Source: Monosiga brevicollis MX1
Lineage: Eukaryota > Opisthokonta > Choanoflagellata > Craspedida > Salpingoecidae
Reading direction: 5' to 3'
DNA: 64,000 bases
Assembly (NCBI RefSeq): GCF_000002865.3
Contig: NW_001865044.1
Coordinates: 1,149,628-1,213,627, forward strand
Below, in pieces: positions 1-11,700 of the stretch. The notes beneath the pieces are model-generated. The model was given only the letters and a program-made list of their open reading frames with translations, did no database searches and was not told the DNA's origin. Numbering within the stretch: the first letter of the stretch is position 1; each line of letters starts with the position of its first letter. A program made the translations under genes and the position numbers.

Positions 1-261
1 TCAAATGCGTGGAAGCACGGATTTGACGCTAACACTTTCCCTATCCTCGGGATTGAGCGACTCTACAGCTATTCTAACGGTGCACCTGGTCTGGTCACTG
101 TGAATGCTTGCCGACCGCAGCTGGTTCAATTGACCTCAAGACACCACCAAAGCTTTCGCTCCGTTCCGACGGACGTCTCTCAAACCTCTCTCAAAACGCT
201 TCCTCAAACCTACGCGCTTCCTCGCTACCCAAAAACGGCCTCCAGACGTGCTGGAGCCTGA
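1..261 (+). CDS. Possible 3' end of a gene cut by the window edge
   Basis: Frame 1 is open from the first base to a TGA at 259-261, giving 86 residues of ordinary, non-repetitive composition near the start of the stretch. No start codon or domain can be seen because the window cuts it. I do not recognise the protein. Between residues 40 and 86 the composition becomes rich in Ser, Thr and Arg, so part of this could be read-through into an intron or UTR. Confidence 0.3.
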   Translation, partial: SNAWKHGFDANTFPILGIERLYSYSNGAPGLVTVNACRPQLVQLTSRHHQSFRSVPTDVSQTSLKTLPQTYALPRYPKTASRRAGA

Positions 262-620
262 CAGAATGCGTTCTTAGCCTTCTTCTTCAAAAATCAGCCG
301 TTCGTTTCACAACTTTGTTGTAGAAAAGCCAGACAAAATAAGGCCGGTGCTCTGGTCCAAAACACAAAGATCGCTACAGCTCTAACATGTTGTGATGGTG
401 GCGCAAGGAGTTGCCTGCAGTGGAGTCAGCTGAAGCCAAAAGTGAAAGCTGGGGCCGTGGTTGTCATGACTGAGGATTGCCACCATTTGGAGTGCTCAGC
501 ACTCTGCTCCACCTTTGCTAGAAGGCCTTGTGCATCCTTGTGCCCAACGGTCTTGATGTGTTGGCACACCAAATCATAAAATTCGGTTCCTAATAACATG
601 ACCAGTATTTGAAATGAGTT
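262..620. other. Intergenic stretch, no gene seen
   Basis: No open frame with protein-like composition and no recognisable RNA gene. It probably holds the 3' untranslated region of the minus-strand F-box/JmjC gene, which ends at 621. Confidence 0.4.
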
Positions 621-2267
621 TCAGTGCACCAGACTCGGCTCGCTGTGAGTGTTGGCGGAGATTTTTCTCATACCTGGGCCAGAAAAACCCGAAGCTTGAT
701 CAGGCTTGAATTTGAGAAAGCGTAAGACACGTTCCAGGTTGTGAATGGTGACAAAATTCTGGGTCAATGCCAGAGTATCTTCCAGGTTGAGGACAGTGTG
801 CCACCAGCCGCTGGGCACGTAAACGAGGTCACCGGGCTCTTGTGTAATTTCATAATATGGGATACCTGCCTCTTGTAGTGTCTGTAGAAATGCAGAAAGA
901 CGGCAAAAGTGAGTCAAATAGTCAAGAGGGGGTTTGACGAGGAGAGGGTGTCTTGTCTTGGCTCGCAAGAGGCACACCCACCGGATAGTAGTTTTTGTAC
1001 CACTCCAAGATGCTAAGTGGCGTGGCAACGGCAGCGCCATCGGGGCTGCGCGAGGGGCAGAGGTAAGCAGAAGGAATGCGTAAGGGGTCAAGTGGGCTCT
1101 AGTTTTAAAGCCTCAAGTATTTTTTCCACTTTAGGGAAGAATGCTTACATACCTGGGAAACACGCCGGGAGGGGTGACGTCAGGGGGGCAGAAGATCCAG
1201 CGTTTGCGTCCACGTAGGAGTGCGTTCCAAGCAGATGTGGCGTTGGGGTCAATGTGCCAGGAAGAGCCGCTACGGATGGGGCCTGCGATGATCCAGCGAT
1301 AAGCTGGTCGGCGACCACCGAGCGCGTTAAAAAAGTCATTTTCTTGGGCCGCAAAGGACGGACACGCAAAGTCCAAGGCCAGGGCGGGTGCTTTGTCCAC
1401 GAAACGCTTATCAAAGACGTAGCTGGGGCGCTCATCGTATTGCGCAGCGGCGTAGGCGAGGTAGTCATCGAATGACATGGCCATGTCGCCTGCATCAAGA
1501 AGGGCGGATCCAAAAGCGGCTCGCAGAGCAGTGTTGGTCCATTTATCCATTGCGGTCCAGCGGTGGCAATATCCGCGGGCCACGGCCGGGCACTGTTGAG
1601 CGTCTTGCTCTGCTAATAGGGTGTCCAAGTCTGCGCTTGGCGGGAGTACACGGACAGTGTTGCGGGCGAGCCAACTGGGTTGAAATTCCATGCTGACAGA
1701 GATCCAAGCATCAAAGAGGGCGTCGCTGTACACGCGAGCCTGGGTGGGGGTTGGGGTGAGATCGGGAAGGGCGTCAGTACTATCTTGGGTTGCAAAGTGG
1801 TGGCAGATAAGGTGATGGACGGTCTGACGCCAGGTGCCACGATAGCGCACGCTGGCTCGCCCCGCGAGTGAAGGCACGCGAGCTCGCCAAATTTCGTCAT
1901 GGTAGACGAAGGCGCGCAGCCAGGCGCTGCAGGTGGCAAGTTTGCAGAGTACAGCAGTGGGGAGACGAGCCAAGACATCCAATAGGACGTCATCAGGAAG
2001 GATGGCAAAGGCGCCGAGGCCCTGCGTGCGGACCGTATTCAACGTGGCCAGGGCCAAGCCTTCTGGGGCCACGTTGAGCGGGTGGTGCAAGCTCAAGACG
2101 GCATCACCCGGTTCCAAAGCGGTCTGGTTTTCGTGGCTGCCATGCTTTGCAGAAGCACCAGCCTCGTCGTTGACGCGCGCAACCCTCAACGACTCGTCAG
2201 CTGGCTGCTGCGCGCCGCGTGCACGCTTTGGGGCCGGCGCCACTTGCTCTTGCGTCGCGGGCGCCAT
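621..2267 (-). CDS. F-box and JmjC-domain protein, JMJD6-like 2-oxoglutarate oxygenase
   Basis: Three exons (2267-1153, 1045-982, 881-621) join in frame to 479 residues. An F-box-like stretch lies at about residues 95-135 ([15 protein letters not shown]). The JmjC fold follows. The iron ligands are visible as the H-x-D of [17 protein letters not shown] near residue 337 and the distal His of [11 protein letters not shown] near residue 421, a layout very close to JMJD6. This family uses Fe(II) and 2-oxoglutarate to hydroxylate or demethylate protein side chains, usually in the nucleus. An F-box before the JmjC domain suggests tethering to an SCF ubiquitin ligase, which is inference. The intron acceptor/donor pairs are GT-AG, and both junctions restore the family motif. 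The substrate cannot be read from the sequence. The gene is divergent from the BZW gene across a purine tract. Confidence 0.88.
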
Positions 2268-2758
2268 TCTAAGGAAAAGTGCGGACCGTTGTATTTCTAT
2301 ATCTAAAACATGTGTTTTACTTCAGATTGACCAGCTCAAACGAACCCATGTGCGTGTGTAGGAGAAGAGAGAGAGAGAGAGAAGAAGAGAGAGAAGAGAG
2401 AGAAGAGAGAGAAGAGAGAGAAGAGAGAAGAGAGAGAAGAGAGAGAAGAGAGAGAAGAGAGAAGAGAGAGAAGAGAGAAGAGAGAGAAGAGAGAGAGAAG
2501 AGACAGAGAAGAGAGAAGAGGAGAGAAGAGAGAGACAGAGTGAGAGAGTGGTCCAAACCAGGAACTTTTCAACTTTTTTTGACTTTCCGTGCTCATACAT
2601 AACCTCTCTCTACTCTTTTGTTCTCTACTCTTTTGTTCTCAGTTCTTTTGTTCTCAGTTCTTTTGTGTTCTTTTGTGCTGTTCTCGCCTTTTGTTAACGG
2701 GGTTCTATTTTTTCTTGCAGTCGTTGTTGGCTCTGCACACACACACACACACGGCATC
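2268..2758. other. Divergent promoter region between F-box/JmjC gene and BZW gene
   Basis: The space holds a long GA-rich tract (2366-2545) and then a T-rich stretch with imperfect repeats of CTTTTGTTCTC (about 2602-2690), ending in a (CA)8 run just before the BZW start codon. No TATA box is obvious. Short open frames here are read-through of the repeats. Confidence 0.6.
2366..2545. repeat. Imperfect (GA)n / GAGAGAA purine tract
   Basis: About 180 bases built only of G and A except for a few interruptions, with AGAGAGAAG units. It sits between two divergent start codons. Long Arg/Glu or Leu/Ser frames across it are repeat artefacts. Confidence 0.95.
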
Positions 2759-5160
2759 ATGGCGTCCAAGACTGAGAAGCCGCAACTGGCCGGCGCTCGT
2801 ATCAAGAGCCGCAAGCGTGGTATGTAAGGGGGCGGAGGGAATGCGTTTTGGGCATGTTCACGAGCAGAGGTGTTGATCTGGGACAGGGAGCTCTGTGTCG
2901 CCGGGGGTTGGGCGCTCGCCCTCCTTGACGTTCCTGGAGCTGCCTTTGAAGTTTTTTTTTTCTTTTTTTTTTTTTTGTCGTGGCGGTGCGGTGCGAACAG
3001 TGCCCAAGAAAGCAGAGGCGGGAGAGGGCTCAACAACCAGCGTGAAGGAGAGATGAGGGGCCATTCGATCGCTCGTTTGTGTCTCTGTCATCCATATTCT
3101 TTCGATCAAGGCCATTAAGATGTTTAGTGTACATACGAGTTGTTGTGCATATTGCGCGCTCAAGAGTTTTTTTTTTATGGGCTGAACAGAACGCTTACGC
3201 CGCGTTGTCGTCCGCTTATTCCTCTGACGTTGCACATTCACGCGTTTACAGATGAAAAGGTCAAGTTTGACCCCGTTGCCTTCTCCGAGTCGCTCATCAC
3301 GCGACTCAACGATTGCGAGAATCTTGCCGAGGTCAGATATGCCACAGACCCAATGCGGCTGTGATATGCACCTGGCCATCTTGAGACAAGAGCTGCTGGA
3401 TCGATGAAGCCAAAAAAAAAAAAAAAAATAATAGCAAGGCGTGGTATTGTCATGATCTATGCACTCTTACAGCACTCATGTTTTTGTGTGTAGGCGACCA
3501 AGTACCTTGAGGAAGCCGGCAACTCGCTCGACTACCGTCGTTACAGCGATCAGTTTTTTGACATTTTCATTGCTGGTGGTATTCTGGGTGCGTCTGGGTG
3601 CACATGGGCCGATTAGCCAATGCCATGCCCACACACGATGTCGACTCATCTTTGTCCATGAACACCATCTCGCCTTGCAACTCTGCACAGCTCCTGGCGG
3701 TACTCTCGAGCATCCCGAGCTCGCCACCTCCGAATTTTGCGTCTTCCGAGCCGGTGCAAGCGACGAGGAAGTGAAGCAGTATTCCACCGTGCGTGTTTTG
3801 GACTTGGCGTGTAGCAACTCTTTTTTATTTTTTTATTTTTTTGTCTGCTGTTGCAACCCGAGCCTCGAGCAGAGTTTTTAACACTGGCCCGGCTCAACTA
3901 CTTTTGGCGAACTGCTCATTGTCCTTGTTGGTGTATTCTGTCAATTTGGCATTCCGATAGATGCTGGACAAGGTACTTCGACGATTCAAGTACCTGCAGG
4001 TTCTGCTTGAGGAGCATGCCGTCAAGGTCCTCAAGTTTCTCAAGGCTTTTACCGAGGAGCAGCGTGTGGCCCTTGCCAAGGTGAGGTTCTGCCGTTTCTC
4101 CTGTGAAGAGGGCTTCAGCACATCACAAGCTCATCCCAACTGATCCGCCTCCATGAATGCCTTCATTGGCCTCGTTTTAGTTCATGGCCCAGATTATGTC
4201 CTCGGGCATGTGTTCAGCCAAGCCTTTGAACAGCTTGTTCCAGGATCAGCTGGTCAAGGATGGCTTTTCAGAAGAGTTTATGTTTAGCTTGTTCCGCGGC
4301 TGGCTGGCCGTGAGCTCTATCAACTCACTGGCCACCAGCTTCCGCAAGGGCAGCATTGTCATTGACAAGCTCCTTTTGATTTACCCTCTGAACAAGCGCT
4401 CAGAAGACCACCTCATCGAGCGCATTCGCGAGGTCGGTGGTCTGGACGACATTGTCACTTGGCTCAACTCACAGCGTACCACGGCCATGAAGTCGGAGCT
4501 GCAAGCCACCCTGACTGACGCGTTTGCGGACGAAAAGAAGCCTTCGGAAGTGAGTGTCTCAATTGTCGCCATCCCCGTTATTGCCCACGTGTTCGGGTTA
4601 ATACCACAGTCAACCGCCTTTTGTGCCTGTCGTCCAACTTCGAGAGGGCAACTCTTGCATGGAGATGCCTGCTTTTTGGTTCCCCCCCCCCTCCCACGAT
4701 GGTCTTTGGTGCTCTCATTGTCATCTCACTGTGTATCGCGTAGATTGTGGCCATTGCTACCGATGCCATGAGCAAGTCAAGCATGAAGGACCACGATGTG
4801 GTGACTATCCTCTGGACTGCGCTCATGGACGCCGTCGAATGGAACAAGAAATCGGATCTGATTGTGGAACAGGCACTGCGTCAGGTCAACAAGTACTGCC
4901 GCCTCTTGGCCCACTTCACGCAAAACTCAGAGAAGGCTCAACTGCTGCTGATTAACAAGACCCAGAACTACTGCTATGACAACCAAACCATCATGAAGGT
5001 CTTTGTCAAGATTATCATGCTGCTCTACCATCACGGTGTGATTGAGGAGGAGGCGATCCGGGCCTGGTATGACGGCCGCAACAGCTCCAAGGGCCGCACC
5101 GTCTTTTTGGAGCAGACCGCGCCCCTTATCGAGTGGTTGGACACGGCGGACGTGGAGTAA
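2759..5160 (+). CDS. BZW1: eIF5-mimic protein, BZW1/BZW2 family (5MP)
   Basis: Seven exons (2759-2819, 3252-3331, 3494-3587, 3691-3788, 3961-4080, 4181-4549, 4744-5160) join to 412 residues, against 419 in human BZW1. Family landmarks are the basic start (GARIKSRKR), LDYRRYSDQFFDIFIAGG, APGGTL, and a C-terminal W2 (MIF4G-like HEAT) domain with VEWNKKSDLIVEQ and FLEQTAPLIEWLDTADVE. These proteins copy the W2 domain of eIF5, bind eIF2 and eIF3 and compete with eIF5, so they raise start-codon stringency and alter ATF4-type control. This is family knowledge; the sequence shows the homology. Invertebrate-type genomes usually carry a single BZW gene, ancestral to BZW1 and BZW2. eIF5 itself lies about 12 kb downstream on the same strand. 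Confidence 0.95.
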
Positions 5161-5765
5161 TGCTACTCGCCAAATTGTGCCCAAACCCTCATACCAAACG
5201 CCGTTCTGAAGCAATTTGCCTCAAATGAATCCCAACTCCTCGATTTTTTTTTTTTACTGTCGCGCTGCTCGTCTGTTTTGCCAGTGGTGGGCGAGAGAGC
5301 ATCCCACCGTGCCCAAGTGCCGCGAGGGCTTGTGACATAGGGGCTTGCAATAGGCCCTTGTAGGAGTGCACTCACGTCAGGCGGCGCTTTCTCCCGATGT
5401 TTTGTGTGTCCCGACTTTTGTTCGCTCTCGTCTTGTCTTTCTTGTTCACGTTCTGGCCTCAGAATTGACCCTGAAACCCCCTAGTTGGCTCATCCAATCG
5501 CATCTCTTTTCTCAAGTTTTCCTTATGACGCATCAGGGGTTGAGGGCACGGCATCTGAACATGAACAAAGCTACTACGATTTTCAGAAGAGATAAGGAAT
5601 CTCGTACATACAGAATACGTTTGTTTTAATTTTCGATGACACGACGGCAGCATCGTGCATATGCATGTGGGGGTTGTCTTTGCTATCTCAGTGGCTACTG
5701 CGGGTGGGCCCAAGCTCATGGCTTTGGGGGAGCGGGTAAGAGCTGTTGAGCGTGCACGCAGCCTC
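5161..5765. other. Convergent 3' region between BZW and BUB3
   Basis: No gene seen. It contains a T9-10 run near 5244 and ordinary mixed sequence, presumably the two 3' untranslated regions. No (GA/CT) repeat is present. Confidence 0.5.
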
Positions 5766-7435
5766 CTACTTCTTCTCCTTGGGTTTGACGTGTTTATCCT
5801 GTACCGTGCGAATATGGATCGCATCGGCCGGGTGACTGGTCAAGCAAGCGGGACAAACGCAACCAGGCGTGAGGGGGTGGATAACAAGTATAAGCGGGAG
5901 GCTGCCATGATGAATGCGGGTGCAGGAATTGTGGGATAACGACATACTCCTTGGGGCCTTGTTCCATGAGGTAGCTGGCAGCCACGGCGAGCTTGCTGCC
6001 GTCGTGGCTAAAGGCCAGACTGGCAATGCTCGTTTCGTAGCACTGGAACTGATAGAGGCGCTTGCGGTTGCCGCCGTCCCATGTGTTGACAAAGCCATCC
6101 GATCCACCCGTGGCAAAGGTACCATAGCTGCAGGCCAAGTCAGGAGAGGAGACCAGTGAGCACCATGCTGGCTCTCAATAACACGATGTACCAAAAAATG
6201 CACAACACATACCCGGGGTGGAAGGCAAGAGCGTTGACGGGGTGGATGACCTCTTGCCCTTGCTCATCCTTGTGGCGATGGCACTTGAAGGCGAATTTTT
6301 GTGCTTGCTTGCTCTCTTCGATGTACTCGACTGCCACGCGACCTTCAATGGAGCTCATGACATAACCTGCCAATTGGATACGGAACAAGGGACGTCAGAT
6401 ACAAACGAGCCATGGGTTCAGGGCATGAACTACCCGGGACGCATGCTCACCATCGCCGTTGGGCATGGGGGCAATGGCACGGGTTTGATACTTGAGGTTT
6501 GACTCGCGGCGAGCAAAGGGCTGTTGAGTATTGCGGACGTCCCAGATCCAAACGTTGCGGCTGGCCGTGCCAACCACCAGCATGTTGCCCGCCAGTGTCA
6601 TGGCGTAAATCTGTTACACACGGCGTCGGTGAATAAAGCGCAAGGCTGATACGTGTAGGCGGGCACCTATTTTACGCTTGACTTTTGATTCACGATTTTT
6701 CCTGTGTAGTGCGTCTTTGCAAGCTTTGGAGGCTAGTGGGGAGAAGGAGAAGCGTTGCTTGTACCTTGCTGGGTTGGGTGAGCACGCCAGTGCGAGTGTT
6801 GGTTCGCGGGTCCCAGATGCCAACGGTAGAGTCCCAGCTGCCCGAAAGGAGCATGCCTATGCCCCCAAGAAGCGCCGAAGGTCAGATCCAGAACTTATCG
6901 CCGAGCTGAGGACGCAAAGGGTCAGAATGCAAAATCACGGAATACATGCCAGATTCCGCATGATAGTTGACACAGCGCACTCCGCTTTCATGAGCCCCGA
7001 CCGTGCGTGCTTGACCGGTGGTCAGGTCCAGCCTGATGGGTGACCACGAGAGATATGTGAGCAGGCAGGCACGGGCAAGCAAAGAAAGGATTGACATGTC
7101 AGGCCTCACGTTTGAACGGTCTTGTCCACACTGCCACTGTCAATACCGAGGCAGAATGACCGAGGACGGCGACCAAGGGCAAAGACATCGAGAGGTGAGC
7201 GAGGCTTTCAAAGTCAAGCCGTGCAGGTTTCTGCGACGGGTGCCAAAATTTGTGGGTATGGTACAAACCAAACGGCGCTGTTGTTGCCAGCAAAGGCAAC
7301 ATCGAGGACTGGTGCAGCCAGGTTGAAGCGATGGCGCATGGCATTGGCATCAGTGTCGTACAGTCGCACCGTCTACACGCACGGGGAGGACAGTTGAATC
7401 GAGCAACCAAAAAAAAAAAAAAAAAAGCAAAAAAA

Positions 7436-7466
<31 letters not shown>

Positions 7467-7638
7467 AGAAAATGGGGTGGGCCACTGACAATGGGAGGGG
7501 GGCGCCCGTCACTGCGAGCGAGTGGACATGAACTCTTACCTTATCCCAAGATGAGGCCAAGAGGTCATTGGACGCGGGCGCAAAAGCCACGCGAGTGATG
7601 CCATCCTGTGGCGGGCTGGCGAGCTCCACCTTGTCCAT
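5766..7638 (-). CDS. BUB3: BUB3 spindle checkpoint WD40 protein
   Basis: Eight exons can be traced: 7638-7540, 7372-7269, 7136-7110, 7032-6950, 6856-6765, 6610-6451, 6366-6213 and one starting at 6127. The product is a seven-bladed WD40 propeller. BUB3 signatures include [13 protein letters not shown] at the N terminus, [58 protein letters not shown], and [17 protein letters not shown]3 binds the GLEBS motifs of BUB1 and BUBR1 and phospho-MELT repeats of KNL1 at kinetochores. The intron between exons 4 and 5 fits only as GC-AG (donor at 6949). The end is uncertain: reading on from exon 8 gives a stop at 5794 (about 350 residues), whereas a frame ending at 5766 encodes [17 protein letters not shown], which matches the family C terminus but needs an unidentified phase-2 donor. 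Intron 1 holds several A-rich runs. Confidence 0.93.
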
Positions 7639-8156
7639 GGTTGTGGTACCGCAGCTTTGACGCTGGCAATCAAAAGGCAGAGTGACAGCAAAGAGGAGGG
7701 CAAGGAGGAAGGTGGAAGAGGAAGACGAAGAGGCAGGGAGGCGGCGGAGGTGGCGGCACAGGCAGAGGCGGGAACGACCAAGTCTCGCCTCTCTCTAAAA
7801 AAAAAATTGAAAATTGAGCGAGCGAAATTCAGAGAGAGTGAGCGGGGGAGCAGACGGAACGTCGCCCACAAAGGGGAAAAGCAAGCTAAAGCAGAGATAC
7901 GAACCGCCGACGTTGGACGCAACGGTCATCTGATTGCCCTGCGAAGCCAGTGATCATATAATATATGTCAGAAAAAGACAAGCAAGCAAGTCTGGAGTTA
8001 TTGAAGAGATATAGAAGGATATTGCTGTAAAGCTGGATATTCAATAACATCATAACGTGATTCAATATTGAGTACATGTTGATAAAAGTACGATTCACGT
8101 AGAAAGGAGTCCTTGCTGGTATCACCCTCTGCTCCAAAAAAAAACAACAACTCAAT

Positions 8157-8249
<93 letters not shown>

Positions 8250-8799
8250 GAGGCGTTCAACTGGCAGCTGGCTGGCTAGTTCGGTGGAGTGCAAACGGTC
8301 GTGCCCTGGCTTGATCCTCGTCAACAGGTGCGGACGCCCCGTTGGTTTGCTTGGCGCATCTGCTCGTCTGCGCGTCTGCTCGCATTTCTCGTCTCCCTCT
8401 CTTTTTTTTTTTGGCGATGCTTTGTGATGCAAAGTGCAATGATGCAGGCCATCGGCTCATGTGCGTCAGCCATCCATAGGTGTCGCATTTCACTGCGTTG
8501 AGCACGGACTGGTCGGGGGAAAGTTGACCAGACCATTGCTCGGCTCTTGCCGTGTTTGCATGAGGAGGGGCGCGCTCGGCCCGGTCCGCGTCAGAGGTCT
8601 GTCATCGCCTGCTGCATCGAATGTGCCTGATCGGCATCTTCTCTCCCTGGACTTGGCGCCAACGCCTGTTGTATGGCGCAGTGACTTGACCCACTGCTTC
8701 TGTCTCGGCTTTTCATGCGCGCAGGGGACACGGGCAGGCACTTTTGGCTTCCACCTTTCGGTTGGTGCTGCGCCGGCAACGCTTTGCACGCAGGCTGCC
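7639..8799. other. Divergent promoter region between BUB3 and LRR receptor kinase
   Basis: Contains the (GA)43 tract at 8160-8246, a T10 run near 8402 and otherwise mixed sequence. The open frame of the kinase gene continues upstream to 8461, but that part is not hydrophobic and precedes an obvious signal peptide, so I treat it as 5' untranslated. No RNA gene recognised. Confidence 0.5.
8160..8246. repeat. (GA)43 microsatellite
   Basis: An uninterrupted GA/CT dinucleotide tract of about 87 bases lying between the divergent BUB3 and LRR-kinase start codons. Confidence 0.98.
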
Positions 8800-11700
8800 A
8801 TGTGTCAACGATTACGGCCATGGCCCAACGCCGCCGCCATGGTGGCTGTGCTGGCGGTTGCTCTTCTGCTTGTATTACCAACGCCAGCTGGTGCCCATCG
8901 GGCTCTTCATCGCCGCTCTCGATACGTGCGAGAGCAAGATCGGCATTTGCCCCATCAAATCAGCTGGCCCCACAGTCACGCGCACATGGCGGCAGCCGCG
9001 CGCTTGGCTGCTGCTGCACCCACGAATCATCACTCCATGCCATCCCAGGAAGCACCTGTTCCTGTTCGCGCACGTCGGGACGAGGGTTGCCAGCTCATTG
9101 GCTGCAACTTTTTCACGGCCAACAACGGTACCAACATTACCTGTTATGCCGCCTATATGCAACTCGAGGTCATTGAAGAGGACTCGCGGTGCGCCAGCCT
9201 CCTCAACACGCTCAAGGTTGATGGTGCCGCCTTCCATATTGAAATGCCAGCCGACTCATGCGGCATCAACCTGGCAGCCATTCCCGTCATTGCTCGCTAC
9301 GCGAAAACGCTGACCGTCTTCTCTCGTGGCTCTTGCTGCACATCAAAATTCAACGCCAGCCTTGCTTTTCCTCGGCTCACTTCCCTCCGCCTCAACTGCA
9401 CCCTCAGCTATGCGCGCCTCAATGCAGGCTTGCTCACCGCCATGCCTCTCCTGAACAGCCTCGATGCAAGCAGCGCAGGCCTTTCAGCGCTTGGCGTCGC
9501 TGACCTGGCTGGACTCACCCAGCTTGCCCATCTCAACCTCAGCTACAACACGCTCACCCAGCTCGAAACTGGCACCTTTGACAGAATGACCGGCCTCACC
9601 ACCCTCGACCTCGCCGCCAACGCCATCATCACCCTGCCTAGCAACGTCTTTGCCGCGCTCACCAACCTTGTCACGCTCAACCTGGCCGACAATTATGTCA
9701 CGGAACTTCAGGCAGGCCTCTTTGTCAACACCATCAACCTTACCTCGTTGGATCTGACCAACAATCATCTCGGAACCATGAGCGCCGACGCCTTGGGGCC
9801 GCTGACCTCCCTTGTCGAGCTTGTCTTGGATCAGAACAACCTCGGTCATCTCGAGCGCGACGTCTTCGAGGGGCTCGTCAATCTCGAAGTCTTGATTCTC
9901 GATGACAACGACCTCACTGGCATCAATGCCACCAATTTTATCAACCTCACCAGCCTTATGGTGCTCAGCTTCTCAGTCAACGACATTGCTTACGTCGAGG
10001 CGGGTGCCTTTGACACTCTGCCCAACCTAGAGCAACTGGCCATGGAGGACAACCTCCTGACCGTTTTGCCCAAGGATCTCTTCCACTACAACCCGCAACT
10101 GCAGTATCTATCCTTGTTTGACAGCTACATTGCCGAGTTGGACGAAGGCATCTTCCACGGCCTCACGCTGCTCAACACAATCATCTTGGCTGGCAACAAT
10201 CTCGATGGTCTTCCAGAAGACATTTTTCAACCGTGCACCATGCTCGAAGTGGCTGCTCTCTCCTACAACAGCATCGACGAGCTCGAGCCGGGCCTTTTCT
10301 CAGGCCTTTCCTCCATCCTGTACGTGGATGTTGAGTCGAATGATATTGCCACCATCGATGCAGGGTTGCTGTCTGATCTTAGCTACCTCGTCACCTTGCG
10401 CTTGGGTGAGATGCAACTCGCCTCCTTACCCAACGACGTTTTCGCCCATCTCTCGGCGTTACAATCCCTCGATCTTGGCAACAACCGACTTCATTCGGTA
10501 GGTCTGCGCATGTCAATGGCAAAGTAGCCTGGGCGTTTGAGTGTTTGTACGCGTGTTCGTCGGAGGCATGATTTTGGGGCACGTCAAACGCTTGTACCTC
10601 GTGAGCCTGTCAGGGAGCAGTGTGCTCTCGCATCTCCTCTCATCTTGCTCATGTTTGTCTGCCTTTTGCCAGGTCGAGTCTTCCATGATGAGTCACATGC
10701 GCCAACTTGTGTCGCTAGACCTATCGGGCAATGAGCTCAAGGAGCTACCATCGTCCCTGTTTGCGAGCCTGACCCGCCTTGAGTCACTTGAGTTGCAAGG
10801 CAACAAGATTGAGAAAAAAAGGGCCCTCGATCTGGACCTCAGTCGCTTTCCTCACCTGCAGACCATCATGGTGCAAGGGGTGCCCTTGAGCGCCACTATG
10901 CTCAAGCAGCTGAGAACAGGCACGCTGAGCGGCTTGTTGCGCGTGACCGTCGGGGGTCAATGGCTTTGTGCAGACTCGGAGAACACCGTCCTCTCCTTTG
11001 AACTTACCAATGGGGCCGCGCAGCTGGTGAGCATCTCCGACAGCCTCTGCACCAACATTACTGTGGTGGTTGATGCGCCCGAGTTGACGCTGCGCGTGTA
11101 CGGCCATTCCAAATTGGAGGAGCTACGCATCGAAAAGGCTGAGCGCATCAACTTTTTGGATGTCTCAGACAACCCCCTGCTGGTCAAGTTGGATCCCATC
11201 ACCTGCGAGTCAGCCGACGTGAGCCGGAGCGGGTTAGCGTTTTCCTCCACCTTTTGTTCCGTGGTCGGCAAACGGCGCTTTATCGCGCAAGAGATGAAGT
11301 CTCCCGCATTCGGTTCGGACACGGAGTACCTGATGCAGCTGTGCTTTCCCAACCTCGAGGTCGTCGACCTTTCGGGCAACGACTTTATGAACGACTTGGA
11401 CATGCTCAATGGATCCATTGGCCAGCCCTTTGTGGTGGACTACGGCTCGGCTGTTGCACTGGTGGAAAACTCAAAGCAGGTCAAGTTGGCCAATCCACCT
11501 CACGTGCCTTCCATGTCGCTGGGTGGTTTGCCAGTACGGTGTACCATTGTTGTCAAGTCGCAGCTGGTGGTCATCATGCCCGATGGCGACTCGGAGCGAC
11601 TCGCCGTGGTCTATCGCTACAACTGCGAGTGCATCCCGGGCTATCACAAGCATGGCGATGCGTGTGTGCAAACCATTGCCTTCTTGGAGCACGGGTGGGC

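Noticed and set aside
8461-8799. N-terminal extension of the LRR kinase frame by 113 residues
   Set aside because: It would place non-hydrophobic sequence before a clear signal peptide; the ATG at 8800 fits a secreted start better.
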